Part shown: positions 12,955 through 23,785 of the stretch, piece by piece
How positions within the stretch are numbered: position 1 is the first letter of the stretch
Layout: the number at the start of each line of letters is the position of its first letter
Source: Sequoia sempervirens
Lineage: Eukaryota > Streptophyta > Pinopsida > Cupressales > Cupressaceae
Assembly: GCA_007258455.2 (NCBI GenBank)
Contig: VDFB02115099.1
Location: forward strand, 28,883 to 92,882
Direction: 5' to 3'
Length of the DNA stretch: 64,000 nucleotides
Translations under genes and position numbers: made by a program
Notes under the pieces: generated by a model
What the model was told of the DNA's origin: nothing
Database searches by the model: none
What the model saw: the letters and a program-made list of their open reading frames with translations, nothing else

Positions 12955-13690
12955 AGTTCCACGATGACACTTAAGGGATGTAAAACAGTCAGGAGTCAAA
13001 AATAGCAAAAAATGGTCACTTACTATTTTTAGTAAGTCGGCCAAAACGGGCTCGTATGGACCTAAAAATTTACCCCAAGGAGCATAACTAAAAAACATTT
13101 CCGGTCGCGAAAGAATCATCTCAACATCCTGCACGGTTTGGGAGATATTAAAGTTTTTGTCCTGAGAAATTTCTCCAATGCAACTTCAAATTCATTTATG
13201 AAGACTTTAGAGGCCCCAAAACAACTCGAAAAGTTGACAACTGGCCTACAGTGGGTTCATGTGTTGTAGATCTCTTCGAGAGATTTCCAACAATATGCAA
13301 TAATACCAAACCAGACACCTAGATAAAAAGTTATGGCCCCACGAAGTTCCTCCTCTAAAAAGTGAATTTCATTAAAAATTCCTCCTAGGCAAGAAATCAA
13401 TCGGTGGGACTTTTGGTGCCAAAATAAAAGGGAAATTTGAACTTTCTAGAACATTCTAAGGCGGTTATTGGGGTAAAATAAAAAGGGTTAGGTGAGGGTT
13501 GTAGAAGGGGGCTCCATTAGTGCAAATTGTGGCTCTGAATATTATATTTTATTTTTAGAGTTGATTTTGGTGTAATTAATCAAGCCCATGAGGTTGTAGC
13601 ATGTAAGTTTTGAATCTATAATTTCATTTTTTGAAAATAATTGAAAGTGAGTTTTTCATTTTTGTCTCGCATCTTCTGTGTTGGTATCTA
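12955..13690. mobile_element. unclassified insertion between copia integrase and RT
   Basis: The copia frame can be followed on the minus strand down to about 13745 (YNKRLGN in the integrase C-terminal part) and again from about 12950. The stretch between has no copia similarity. It contains a phrase often met in plant LTRs (AAAAAGTTATGGCC near 13330). Neither TIRs nor TG...CA ends with a target duplication could be fixed, so the ends are approximate. Confidence 0.4.
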
Positions 13691-13744
13691 TTGTTATGAT
13701 TTGTGTGGGTTTCGAGAGGTGTGGTCCTCATCAACTTTCATCTA

Positions 13745-14763
13745 TTTCCCAGTCTTTTGTTGTAGCACCTGTATGTTTTACTTTGAGTTGAATATCCAAG
13801 AAAATATACCCTCATCAACTCTTGAATCAAACTTCCCCAAAACATCTTCATCTCTTCTCATGTAACATTTTCTTCCAAAGATTCAAAAAATACTTGACAA
13901 TTATTGGTCTTCCATGTCATAACTCATAAGAGACCTCTTAGTGTTGTTCACCCTTTACAATCCTCTATTGAGAATATAGACTGTAGTATGAATTGCATCT
14001 TTCCAATAAACATCGGGAAGATTTGCTTCCCTCAACATAGTCCTTGCCATCTCTTGAATAGCCATATTCTTTCATTCCACTACCCCATTCTGTTGAGGAG
14101 TTCTAGCAGAAGATAGATGCCTCTTTATTCTATGTTCTTCACAAAAATCATTAAACCCATTTGATGTGAACTCACCTCCTCTATTAGACCTCAAACACTT
14201 GATTTTAACATTTACTTAATTATCAACCAATGATTTGAAAATATTGAATCGACTAAAAGCTTCAGATTTATCTTTTAAGAATGTAATCCACATTGTCATC
14301 CTAGAGAAATCGTCAATAAAAACATGATATACCTTTGTCCTTTAAGACTCTTTGTTCTAGTAGGTCCACACAAATCAGTATGAATCATCTTCAATGGTCT
14401 AGAGGAAGAATAATCTTTAGACTTGAAATTTATCCTTGTTTTCTTTTCAAATTGGCATTCCTTGCACAAAGTACTTACAAGCTTGACAATCTTGGGCATA
14501 TCTCTTACCACATGTGATGAATTTATCCTCACAAGGTTGTCAAAATTGATGTGTCCCATTCTCCTATTCCAAAGCCAACATTCACTTGTTTTTCCCATAA
14601 GACTTCTCCCATTAACATCCTGTAGACTATATATGTCACCATTGGTTCTAAATCTTTCTGCCACCAATTCCCCAGACTTTCCTTTTTTGATTTCACATCC
14701 TTTTTCATTGAATATGAGATTGTATCCTTTTCTACACATCTTTTGTCTTGTGGTTTCCATCAA
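13745..14763 (-). pseudogene. copia integrase (decayed)
   Basis: The minus strand carries the HHCC zinc finger (LWNRRMGHINFDNL and LCKECQF), followed by the core start (MIHTDLCGPTRTKSL and RYIMFLLT). The stretch RTPQQNGVVERKN is recognisable around 14090, and an integrase C-terminal GYSTQSKTYR segment near 13790. Frame shifts and stops break it after about 14296. Confidence 0.85.
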
Positions 14764-15212
14764 TACTTATTATACCTTTTTCCACAGATCTTTACTAAAG
14801 TATCATCTTCAAGCTTGACTATGCGTCCATTCCACTTCACAAGCTTGATAAACTTGCTCCTATCCCCTGTCATGCGGTTCGAGCAACCACTATCAATCAC
14901 CCAGGAGCTTTCCTCATCTTTTGCATGAAAATCATTCCACACAACCCTTGAATCTTTAGTTTCATCTTCAATCTTCTTAGCAGCCATGAACAAGATTTCG
15001 TCCTCATTATCTAGACCATTGGATTCCTCATCCTTTGAAGAGAAAGAATCTTCTTTGGAGCAGAGACTCTTTTTAAATTTATTTCTTCTAGAATCTTTGT
15101 TTCTCCTTTTAGAATCTTTTAAGGAACATTTAGAAGAAAAATGGCCAATTTCTCCACACTTAAAATATTTGAAAGGTAGCTTACCTTTGTAATTGTCAGT
15201 ACCCCTCTTCAA
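14764..15212 (-). pseudogene. copia gag zinc knuckle and protease (decayed)
   Basis: The minus-strand frame has a CCHC knuckle (CFKCGEIGHFSSKC), a lysine/serine-rich linker and then WVIDSGCSNRMTGD. The last is the aspartic protease active site with DSG as the catalytic triplet. Order and spacing are standard for Copia polyproteins. Confidence 0.88.
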
Positions 15213-15254
15213 CTTCCTTACAAAGTTTTCTTCTTCTTCATCAATGTAACTACT

Positions 15255-15919
15255 CTAATCAGATGCTTCATACTTCTCCTTATTACTGGCTTTGGAATTT
15301 GCTTTCTTATTTGGAACTTCTTTGTCAAACTCTCTCATTTCAAAGGCAGTGAGAGCACCATATAATTGATCCATTGAAAATTTATCTAGATCTCTAGCTT
15401 CCTCAAAAGAAGATACATTAGGACTATAAGCTTTAGGAAGAGATCTCAGTACATTTTTAACCACCACCAATTCTTCCAATTCTTCACCAAGTCTTTTGAT
15501 AACATTGACCACATCATCTACTTGAAGCAAATGTCCTACAATATCTTCATCTTCTAACATTTTTCAGGTTCTCAAAATTGCCTCAATACATCTGCAACTT
15601 GGCTTGTTTTACTTTAATGTCTCCTTCAAAGATGCCACTAAGCTTTTCCCATACCTCCTTTGTTGACTTGTAGTGCATTACTTTTGCAAGCTCAAAATAT
15701 GTTAGCCCACTCAAGATAGCATTCTTTGTCTTTCCATTGTTCTCATAGGCCCTAATCTTTGTCAAATCAATTCGAGGAGTAGCAAATAGTGTAACCATCC
15801 TTGACTAATTTCCAAACACCAAACCCTAAAGAGGTCATGTAGGTTTCCATCTTGAATTGCCAGAAAGAAAAATTTGTTCCATCAAACCTAGGTGCCTTGT
15901 GAGACCCTTCTTGTGCCAT
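15255..15919 (-). pseudogene. copia gag N-terminal and UBN2-type region (decayed)
   Basis: Likely start ATG at 15919 (MAQEGSHKAPRFDGTNFSFW), then the typical WQFKME and a region with KEVWEKLSGIFEGD and EELVVVKNVLRSLPKAY. These match the usual copia gag (UBN2-type) domain. Two frame breaks near 15580 and 15790, and a stop at 15255, inactivate it. Confidence 0.85.
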
Positions 15920-15963
15920 CCTGAATCTTTCTCAAGATATTAGACTTATTTTAAGGAGATTTT

Positions 15964-15976
15964 CTTTAATACTAAT
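15964..15976 (-). other. decayed primer-binding site of the copia element
   Basis: Adjacent to the 5' LTR the minus strand reads TTAGTATTAAAG, against TTGGTATCAGAG expected for initiator tRNA-Met. All three differences are G-to-A or C-to-T. Confidence 0.6.
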
Positions 15977-16198
15977 TGTTGAACACATCAAATACTAAGA
16001 GGTGGGGTGAATCCGTATTCTATTAAATTTCAAACCTTCTACAGCAAACAGATACTTTAACTTCTACTGCATAAACAAGAACATGAAAGATGAAGACAAT
16101 ACACAACACAACACTAGATATACCCAAAAAATCCCACAGGGGAAAACCACGATGAGAAGAGCTAATAGGATCTATTGTCCTAATCCAGACTCACAAAA

Positions 16199-17282
16199 GG
16201 GTGATCCCACAATAGTGGTTTACAATTTTTGGCCAAACTAGACACTGAAATTATTATTTTTAACTAAATCTTCACATTCGGGCACCTATAGCAGCTAAAC
16301 CATGAAGAATTTGAAGATGATGCAAACTAGTGTCTCGTCACATTTTGTCTGTAGATTCTAAAAATATTTTTTTCAAAATTTTTTGAATCATATTGCACTT
16401 CTTTTTCCATCTCCCATGAAAACTTATTTTTTTCAAAAACAACATTTTTAAAAAGTGACGCACACCGTATAATGCATAACTTTTTTTCCATGAAGGATAA
16501 AATTCTAATTCTTTTGAATTTAGATTCATAACTCTGATATCTAGTGCTTTCACTTGGTTAGACAATTTTTTATTGAATATTTTTTCTTTAATCAAGTTTT
16601 GAAGTCAAACCAATTACAATTCAGACATAGCGCGACCGTATAACGCATAACTTTTTTTTGTATATATCAAAATTCATTTTTATTTTTTTGGTTGGATCAA
16701 GGACTTCAATATCTAGCGCAATAATATTTTTCAATTTTTTCTTTTGATAATCTACTATTTTTCCACATGTGCAGAACAAAGACCTTCATTTTTGATGAAA
16801 AACCTATGTTTAATAAAACTTAAAAAACAAATACATAATAAAACCAAAACATATTAAAATTATATTCATTAGATAGTTCGTTCTGAGGACTACCTGATTC
16901 CATTTGGGTTTGTGAAGATTCATCCATTTTCATCCTCAACCCGAGCTCCGAAGTGACAAAATTCAGGGTTTTTTTGTGTCTTAGGGGGAGATGAGGAATA
17001 AGGGGGGTTCAAATGAACCCCTAAGGGTTCGAGCAAACCCCTAGGGGTTCGCTCGAACTAGGGTTCATTTGAACCCCCCTTTTATAAGGGGTTTGGTTGT
17101 CTTTTTTGGCAGGAAAGCATTAAACGAGTTTGCCCGAACCCAAGTTCTAGCGAACCCCTAATGGGTTCGGTCGAACCAATAGGTTCGTACGAACCCCTAA
17201 AATCAAGTTTTTTGCAATGCATTCATTTTTTGTGAGTTTTCCTTCCTCACTTCAATTGTAAACCACTATTGTGGCTTCACCC
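16199..17282. mobile_element. 1.08-kb TIR DNA transposon, non-autonomous, nested in copia LTR
   Basis: Ends GGGTGATCCCACAATAGTGG and its inverse form 29-bp terminal inverted repeats with two mismatches; the inner 20 bp (CACAATAGTGGTTTACAATT) are perfect. The flanks are A-runs (AAAA / AAAAA), so the target duplication is probably 3-5 bp but ambiguous. The superfamily is not assigned. No transposase is visible; a short minus-strand open frame at 16338-16595 is not recognised. The right half holds a large palindrome at 17000-17081. Confidence 0.85.
17000..17081. repeat. 82-bp near-perfect palindrome
   Basis: Arms 17000-17040 and 17041-17081 are inverse complements apart from a 4-nt bulge and one mismatch; the outer 21 bp are perfect. 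The centre is CCCCTAGGGG. The palindrome is followed to about 17200 by more GGTTCG...CGAACC units. Confidence 0.9.
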
Positions 17283-17919
17283 AAAAAGGATCAACATTTA
17301 CAACTTTGTTTTAGGGCTACAACCCAAGGAAGCTACAACTCCTTGATTATAGTTTTAAGGTTACAATCAAGGAAGCTACAACTCATTGATCTGAGCACAC
17401 ACTCAGGAATGCTTACATAATGATAGTCCTTCCACTGTTTGAAACTGACAATTAAGCTCAATCTCTTTTGATGATTGCAATTCTAATTTGCTGACTCTCG
17501 AAATGTCTTCTTAGTTGCCTACTAGCCCACTACTTTCAACAATTATGAAGTTATTTCCTTTGACTCACTACCTCTAGCAAACAATTAAGCACACTTATTT
17601 ATATGCCTTTTGTCACATGGATATGATCAAAATGAAATCGGATAGGATCTACCCCAACCGCTCTTTCTCTTTAAGTCACTCACAATCGCCATCATACTGC
17701 TCGCAAATATTTATCACCCTAGATCAACTAGGTTTATAATTTATATATGATATTGCATTGATTACATTTCACATGTCGACCTACAACAAAAATATTACAT
17801 TTGTAAGTCGACCAAGGATAAAACATACAACATGAAATGTGTAGAGGGAAAGACCCAAAAGACTACACACAACACCAGGAAGAGGAAAACACCTTGTGGA
17901 TCCCAACACATGCTTAAAA

Positions 17920-19405
17920 CTTAGTGATAGGGAGGTTGGGTGAAACTTTCACAGTTTCATGCTCTATGTCTTGTTAGAAGACTTTCAAGGTGTTTTGCTC
18001 CATCACCTTAACCTATAGGTCCCCTTCTCATGTTTAGGTACCCCTGGTTCTCTTGGCTAACCCCATTATCAACACTTATTCAACCAACCAAGTCAAACTT
18101 GGTGCCAAAGCTCTAACTCTTCCTTAGCCTTTAATCTGCCCTAAAGACTAACAACACCTCAACTCTCCATTAGACCTTGCAGGGGTATAGAGATTCCTTC
18201 AATAGTTTCCAACCATCCTCCTAGGGTTCTTGAAGGTTCACAACACTTCACCCTTTCCATCGCTTTCACCAAACCCCCAACTAGGGTTAAAAAGGCTACT
18301 AGCCCTTGGGCCCCAATTAGGCCTCCATCTCCAAGAAAATAGGCTTAATCTCCAATCTTTCTAAAGAACATACCAATCTTTCCTTGGGGTTCCTGATTCA
18401 TTTTCCTATCTCTCAAATATTTTTGAGGTCATAGGCCTTCACTGTCCGTACAACACCCACATTTTGAAATGGACTAAAACTAGGGTTTTTATAGCCTTTC
18501 CTGGCTGCTTTGAAACTGTCAAGCTTTGCTCTCATCAAATGGGCTGAAGGAGCTTCCCCCTCTTTGCTATGAAATTCGAAGACACTCATTTTTCCTCTCC
18601 AAGCAAATATTTGCTAAAATTTTAACACCCCTACAATTTTAGTGCCTTGCACTTCTTGTCTTGCCTAGCCGGACTCTCCCTGGCTCGCCTAGAGTAAGAC
18701 TTTGCCAGCAACTCCTACACACACAGACCCTAAATCCTACCATATTTACACTCATGGAGCCTAGTCACTATTCCCAAAGGGTAGTACAATTTGTATGGTG
18801 GGAAAGTGAGCTAAACCTCCATTTTCTGTAGACTGCCTGGTTCAAACCAACAACAGACTAGAAACAAACTTATTTTCAAATAATGCCTGAAAAATGAACA
18901 AGAAACTAAATTAATGGCACAAAAAGCTTATACACTAACAACACTACATCCTATGTACGAAACAATAACAGATTCAATCCATTAAAGTACTATTTTGAAG
19001 TAAAATCAGAAAATAACTCTCAAAACACTGTCTTTCCTTCAATTCCACAAGATTTCTCTACAATGTCAATGCTTCTAACCCCACTCTCAGGTCGAGGCAC
19101 ATCTTAAATAGGTTTCAAAAATAGTTAAGCTCCCTTGGTCGGTCATGTAAGTCATTAAATGGCAAAGTTGTAAAATGCACTGTGTTTTTCAACTTTTGCC
19201 AAGTTTTTGAAAACTAAGCAAAAAATGAGTTTTTAGACTCATTCTCCCTCTCCACTTCTTAACCTACTGACCACTACTGAGCACAACCTACTTTCAAACC
19301 TCTAACTCTATCTAAATGGTCAACATGACCTTCATGGAAAACATCATAAATAAAAGATCTGCATCCTATACTTCCTAAATGATTAGTGTTTCCTAGGTGC
19401 TCCTG
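17920..19405. mobile_element. about 1.5-kb unclassified insertion in copia LTR
   Basis: The block interrupts the LTR between CCAACACATGCTTA and CCTAGTCCCAAAAC, which are contiguous in the partner LTR near 9975-9995. The right end reads GGTGCTCCTGCACCA. No open frame above 60 codons and no TIR were found. It may be a solo LTR (TG...CA ends are possible), but no target duplication is clear. Confidence 0.55.
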
Positions 19406-19511
19406 CACCACCTAGTCCCAAAACACTCTCTGCATCTTTTATCTTCTATAAACATCATATGCACGCTTTGCAAATATAAATTAGGTCATCCATAAACAAG
19501 AAAATATTTAA

Positions 19512-20135
19512 TGCTATGAGATTTCCACAATCCATCATGTTTAAGATTTTGTGATTTTTGGATTTTTTGATTGTGTTTGAGTTTTTTTCATCAACGTTTC
19601 GGATCACACTCAGTGATCCATCATCAGGATGATAAAGAGCTAAGGAGATAAAAGGTAAGATGCAGACCTGATTTGCTTAAAAGGAAGAGAGGTGAGAAGA
19701 TGAGGAGAGAGAAGGGTACAAGGATCGAGACAAGAGAGATGAGGTAAGAACAGAAATTGAAAGAATTAGAAAATAATAAGAGAGAAAAAATAAATAAGAA
19801 TGAAAAATTTTATTAAAAAAGAAATAAACATGAAAGAATTAAAGACAAGAACTAATGAAAAAGGACTATAACATAAAGAAAATTCAATTTTAGAAATGAG
19901 AGAGCAAAAAAATAAGAGAACAAAACATATAGGAATTCTAAGATAATAAGCAATATTAGATTATAATGTTATAAAGAATATTAGAAAGAAAAATATCTAT
20001 TTAAGAGAGAAAATAATGTATTATAATAAGAAAGACTATAATATTATAAAAAATAATATCTATTTAAGAGAGAAATAATGCTATATTTATAGGCGAAAGA
20101 ATAATGTATTTGAAACTAAGAAAATTAATGAAAGA
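19512..20135 (-). mobile_element. 624-bp insertion with hammerhead motif, Penelope-like candidate
   Basis: It is inserted in the copia LTR with a perfect 14-bp target-site duplication AAGAAAATATTTAA (19498-19511 and 20136-20149); the empty site is preserved in the partner LTR near 10070. The minus strand holds a hammerhead ribozyme core (19591-19627). The rest of the plus strand is purine-rich, with no open frame. A long target duplication plus a minimal hammerhead fits a truncated Penelope-like element, a group reported in conifers. A plant retrozyme is less likely because its duplication would be 4-5 bp and it would show a primer site and LTRs. Confidence 0.65.
19587..19634 (-). ncRNA. type I hammerhead ribozyme motif with minimal helix III
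   Basis: On the minus strand the core CTGATGA is followed by helix II (GGATCAC / GTGATCC, 7 bp, loop TGAGT) and then GAAACGTT. The last reads as GAAA, a two-base-pair helix III (A-U, C-G) without a loop, and a GUU cleavage triplet. Flanking CATC and GATG can pair as helix I, with more A-U pairs outside. All invariant core bases are present. Hammerheads with this tiny helix III are known from Penelope-like elements and act mainly as dimers. Confidence 0.75.
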
Positions 20136-20660
20136 AAGAAAATATTTAACATGTAGCATGTCAACCTTCACATCCATTGGCAATACACAAGAATGATAAA
20201 ACATTATTTGTGTTTCTCCTAGATGATTCAACATGACCAATACAACACCTTAAAACACTCCTTAATCTCCACACAAACTTGAACTTGTGCACACCATCAA
20301 CATACTTTAGTCGCTCTCAGCAAAGGCATAAACCAATAAAACATTCTTTCTGGACCACAGCCTATACCGAAGAAGATAGAAACTACTCTGTGAAACATCA
20401 AAAAGTATCACATGATATTTAGGAACACTCTCATACAACCCTTTCACAACTTCATGCATCAACAAGCTAACAAACATTGAAACTAGTCTCCAAAAAAATG
20501 GTTTGATACACTATCACTTCTAACTTTTTATGTGGAAGAATTATTGACATGGAACTTTGGATAGAACACCTTCACATCTCAATGAGCTTAACTTATGATC
20601 CACATAGCCATACCTTCAAATGCGAAGATATGCAAAGCCAACCTTTACACATATGAGAAC

Positions 20661-21089
20661 TGTTGGTGTAATTAATTAATTATTACACTAGCATAAGTTA
20701 ACTTAGGTCATAAATCATTTAGTCTTAGGTTGCAATCATTTAATAAATGGGATAATATTCCCTTCCTTGTTTAGTGGGATAAGATTCCTTCTAGAAGATG
20801 AGTTGTCCTTCTAGAACTTATCTCAACATTTAATAATTATCTAGATAGGGTTCACATGTTGTCACATGTTGTTAGATCATGACACATGGCAACATCTCTT
20901 GCATCTTAGGTTTTCCTTCTTGCCTATATATTCAGGCATCTTGTACATTTGTAATCATGTCATGTCATAATCAATTTGACATCCTTTCATCTTAATCATA
21001 GCATGATTTTTCTGCCATTTCTCTCTTGTGGAATTTTTTGTCTTGCAGGTGATTCTGGGGGGTTTGAGGAGTTCACCTAAACTCCTACA
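20661..21089 (+). repeat. left LTR of the 3.1-kb element
   Basis: TGTTGGTGTAATTAATTAAT to ACTCCTACA, 429 bp. It contains CTATATATTC near 20925 as a likely TATA box. Confidence 0.92.
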
Positions 21090-21833
21090 TGGTATCAGAG
21101 CTTTAGTGCTACAGACTTCTTCCCAGATATCAGAGATCAATCTTGGCATGAAAGTCTTGCTAGATGCAAGCAACTTTTTTAAAGCCGTTTTTATTTTTGT
21201 TTCAAAAATCCAGCTTCCACTTAGTTCCAAGAAAAACGATTTCTGGGTTTTGTAGACAGGGTCGAAATATAAACTGGGTATCTTTTATATTTTTGATATC
21301 TTGTACGGATATGGAGAAAATCAGTGAACAAAAATTGGCGCGCGTCATTTTTCTCCAGCTGAAGGCTTAATTCAATTTTTTTGAAAAATCATAACTTTTG
21401 GCCATGGTATCAAAAATTGACAATCAAGATACCGTTGGAAAGATAATTTTGTCTACTTTCCAGTGGTGGCATCTATTCTGTGAAATTTTTCTCACAGAAA
21501 ATTCTACAGTCAGCTGAAGTCAATCCTCCGCATTGGACTCAACGGCCAATATCTTCGCATCAAATTGTCGAAATCCAGAAATTCTAGCGGCATTTAGGAG
21601 ATATTTCAGAGCTTTTTTCATCAGTCCAGATCCCTTGATCAGTTTCAGCTCTAGGTACTTTTGCATTGATTTTTTCAGTTTGGTGCATTTGTTCAATAAC
21701 TTGGACATCCTAAAGCTTGGGAAAATATTTTTTGATCCGAGTAGCATCACTTCAGTTGCATATCATCTTTGAAAGTCTTATATTTCTTGTTGAAGGTCAC
21801 TGTCTTTGTATTTTTTTTTGGAGAAAGTTCATT

Positions 21834-22187
21834 ATGGGGCTCGCATATACTCCTTCTTTGGTTATATTGCACAAGGGTAACTATCAACAATGGCGAGATG
21901 GGATCTGCCACCATTTATTGCCTCATATGTTTGGTATAGTTCCCCATCCAAGTGAAGGTATTCATGCTTCAAATCAAATACCCCATGATGATATTATTGT
22001 GCAGGAGGTTGATTGCCTTGATCCTTCCGAAGAGGTTGACAAGGTTCCCTCAGGTGCTTCTTCTCCATCAGAGACAGTTGGTATCCCTTTACCTTCAATG
22101 ATTCCTTGTCCAAATTCATTGATTGAGGCTTCCATCATCATCATCATTCATCAGGACACATTCAGTTTTCCAGACTTGCAATCATAG
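21834..22187 (+). CDS. gag-like N-terminal fragment in the non-autonomous element
   Basis: The open frame from ATG 21834 encodes about 117 residues. It begins with a stretch (SLVILHKGNYQQWRDGICHH) resembling the start of copia gag proteins, where a short hydrophobic segment is followed by N-Y-x-x-W. The rest is low-complexity, rich in Ser and Pro, and no zinc knuckle follows. It is probably a shortened gag kept for packaging, or plain decay. The assignment rests on one motif only. Confidence 0.4.
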   Translation: MGLAYTPSLVILHKGNYQQWRDGICHHLLPHMFGIVPHPSEGIHASNQIPHDDIIVQEVDCLDPSEEVDKVPSGASSPSETVGIPLPSMIPCPNSLIEASIIIIIHQDTFSFPDLQS

Positions 22188-23365
22188 GATGGCTTTTTTT
22201 TCAAGTATCACTGACATGGCTACTTCTACATGTTTGGAGGACATACTTGAGGGGATATCACTCCTCTATTCAAATTTCTTATCAGAGACTTCTTCCTTGT
22301 CATTTCATTCAGGACTTGAGGTTTCTTCAGCATCTACCATTGGATTTGCTTCATATTTTTTTCAGTGGTTTTGAGGACACTTCATTTAGGGGGGCTATCA
22401 AGTCTCCATCATACCAATCATATTATCAATAGAATCTTTAATCAGCATTCCATTGTTGCAACACTTTATGTGTGGTTGATTATTTTTCCTAGCTCAAAGG
22501 TCCTCCATTGAAGACTGCAGCTTCAAGGACTGTGCATCCATAATCAAAGCTTATCCAGTGAAACATCAACCCTCGATCAAGAAAGTTGGTGTGCGAGATT
22601 CTTGTAGGCTGAAGGTTTCCATTGCAGGTTACTTGTTTCCACCTGGGAACCAAGCTGATTTCTGAAGCAGATAGAGTCATATCCGAGCTCACCATTGTCT
22701 TCAGAAGGCCTCGAAAGCCTAGGATCGCCTGCCCATTCATCAAAATCGGATACATCAATCTGGGAGCTTTAGAGGTATTTTTAGGGTTTGCAAAATCAAT
22801 CGTACTATCCGTACAATTTGCAGCAAAAAATAATCCCGGTCAGTTGTCCTCTAAGGCAATTTTTTTTTATAATTAGGCCATTTTTCATTTCAGAAAAATT
22901 GGGCATTTATTTCTTTGTCTTTGGATATTGTTCAACATCAGTTTCCGCATCGTCCTAGTTTGTCACCATTGATTGTGGCATCTTCATCTTCAGGCAAGGA
23001 GACATTTCAGTAGAGTTCAAAGACATCATCATCATTCATCCTTCCTTCAATTCCTATTCGGAATGGGAAGCATCTCTATCTCCTCCCTATGGGGGGCTAA
23101 TATATTGTATCCATGTGACAGATGGTGTACTTGGGGGGTATTTGGGAGTCCTCCATCCTTCCCGTCCTATCTCACATTTTTTGCATTTTCATCTCTTTTT
23201 TGGAGAGGGGTTTTGTTCCTACTGGGTTTTCCCCTTTTCTCCGGTTGTGGGAGATTTTTTGCATCTTCATGTACATGGGTACCTAACATGGCCTCGTAGC
23301 CAGGACCCATCATCATCTTGCATAATCCTTGCATTTTTCCTCCCTAAGTTGCACTTATGGGGGGG

Positions 23366-23785
23366 TGTTGGTGTAATTAATTAATTATTACACTAGCATA
23401 AGTTAACTTAGGTCATAAATCATTTAGTCCTAGGTTGCAATCATTTAATAAATAGGATAATATTCCCTTCCTTGTTTAGTGGGATAAGATTCATTCTAGA
23501 AGATGAGTTGTCCTTCTAGAACTTATCTCAACATTTAATAATTATCTAGATAGGGTTCACATGTTGCTAGATCATGACACATGGCAACATCTCTTGCATC
23601 TTAGGTTTTCCTTCTTGCCTATATATTCAGGCATCTTGTACATTTGTAATCATGTCATGTCATAATCAATTTGACATCCTTGCATCTTAATCATAGCATG
23701 ATTTTTCTGCCATTTCTCTCTTGTGGAAGTTTTTGTCTTGCAGGTGATTATGGGGGGGTTTGAGGAGTTCACCTAAAGTCCTACA
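23366..23785 (+). repeat. right LTR of the 3.1-kb element
   Basis: 420 bp, TGTTGGTG to GTCCTACA; lacks a 10-bp stretch (repeat of CACATGTTGT) found in the left LTR. Confidence 0.92.

Larger units (their letters stand above)
20661..23785 (+). mobile_element. 3.1-kb non-autonomous LTR retrotransposon (LARD-like) with gag fragment
   Basis: A complete element with LTRs at 20661-21089 and 23366-23785, target duplication AGAAC (20656-20660 / 23786-23790), primer site TGGTATCAGAGC at 21090 (initiator tRNA-Met) and a GGGGGGG purine end before the right LTR. LTRs differ at about 7 of 420 bases plus a 10-bp indel, so it is young. The 2.3-kb interior lacks protease, integrase and RT. It must have moved using enzymes from another element. 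Confidence 0.92.

Noticed and set aside
19512..20135. Plant retrozyme
   Set aside because: No LTRs, primer site or purine end, a 14-bp rather than 4-5-bp target duplication, and helix III is of the Penelope-like minimal type; not fully excluded.
21090..21101. TGGTATCAGAGC as part of a tRNA gene
   Set aside because: It directly follows an LTR end, here and at 40051, so it is a primer-binding site; no cloverleaf surrounds it.
23012..23384. Open frames rich in Phe, Ser and Leu (108 and 89 codons)
   Set aside because: They lie in the T-rich interior of the non-autonomous LTR element near its purine tract; the composition is low-complexity without motifs.
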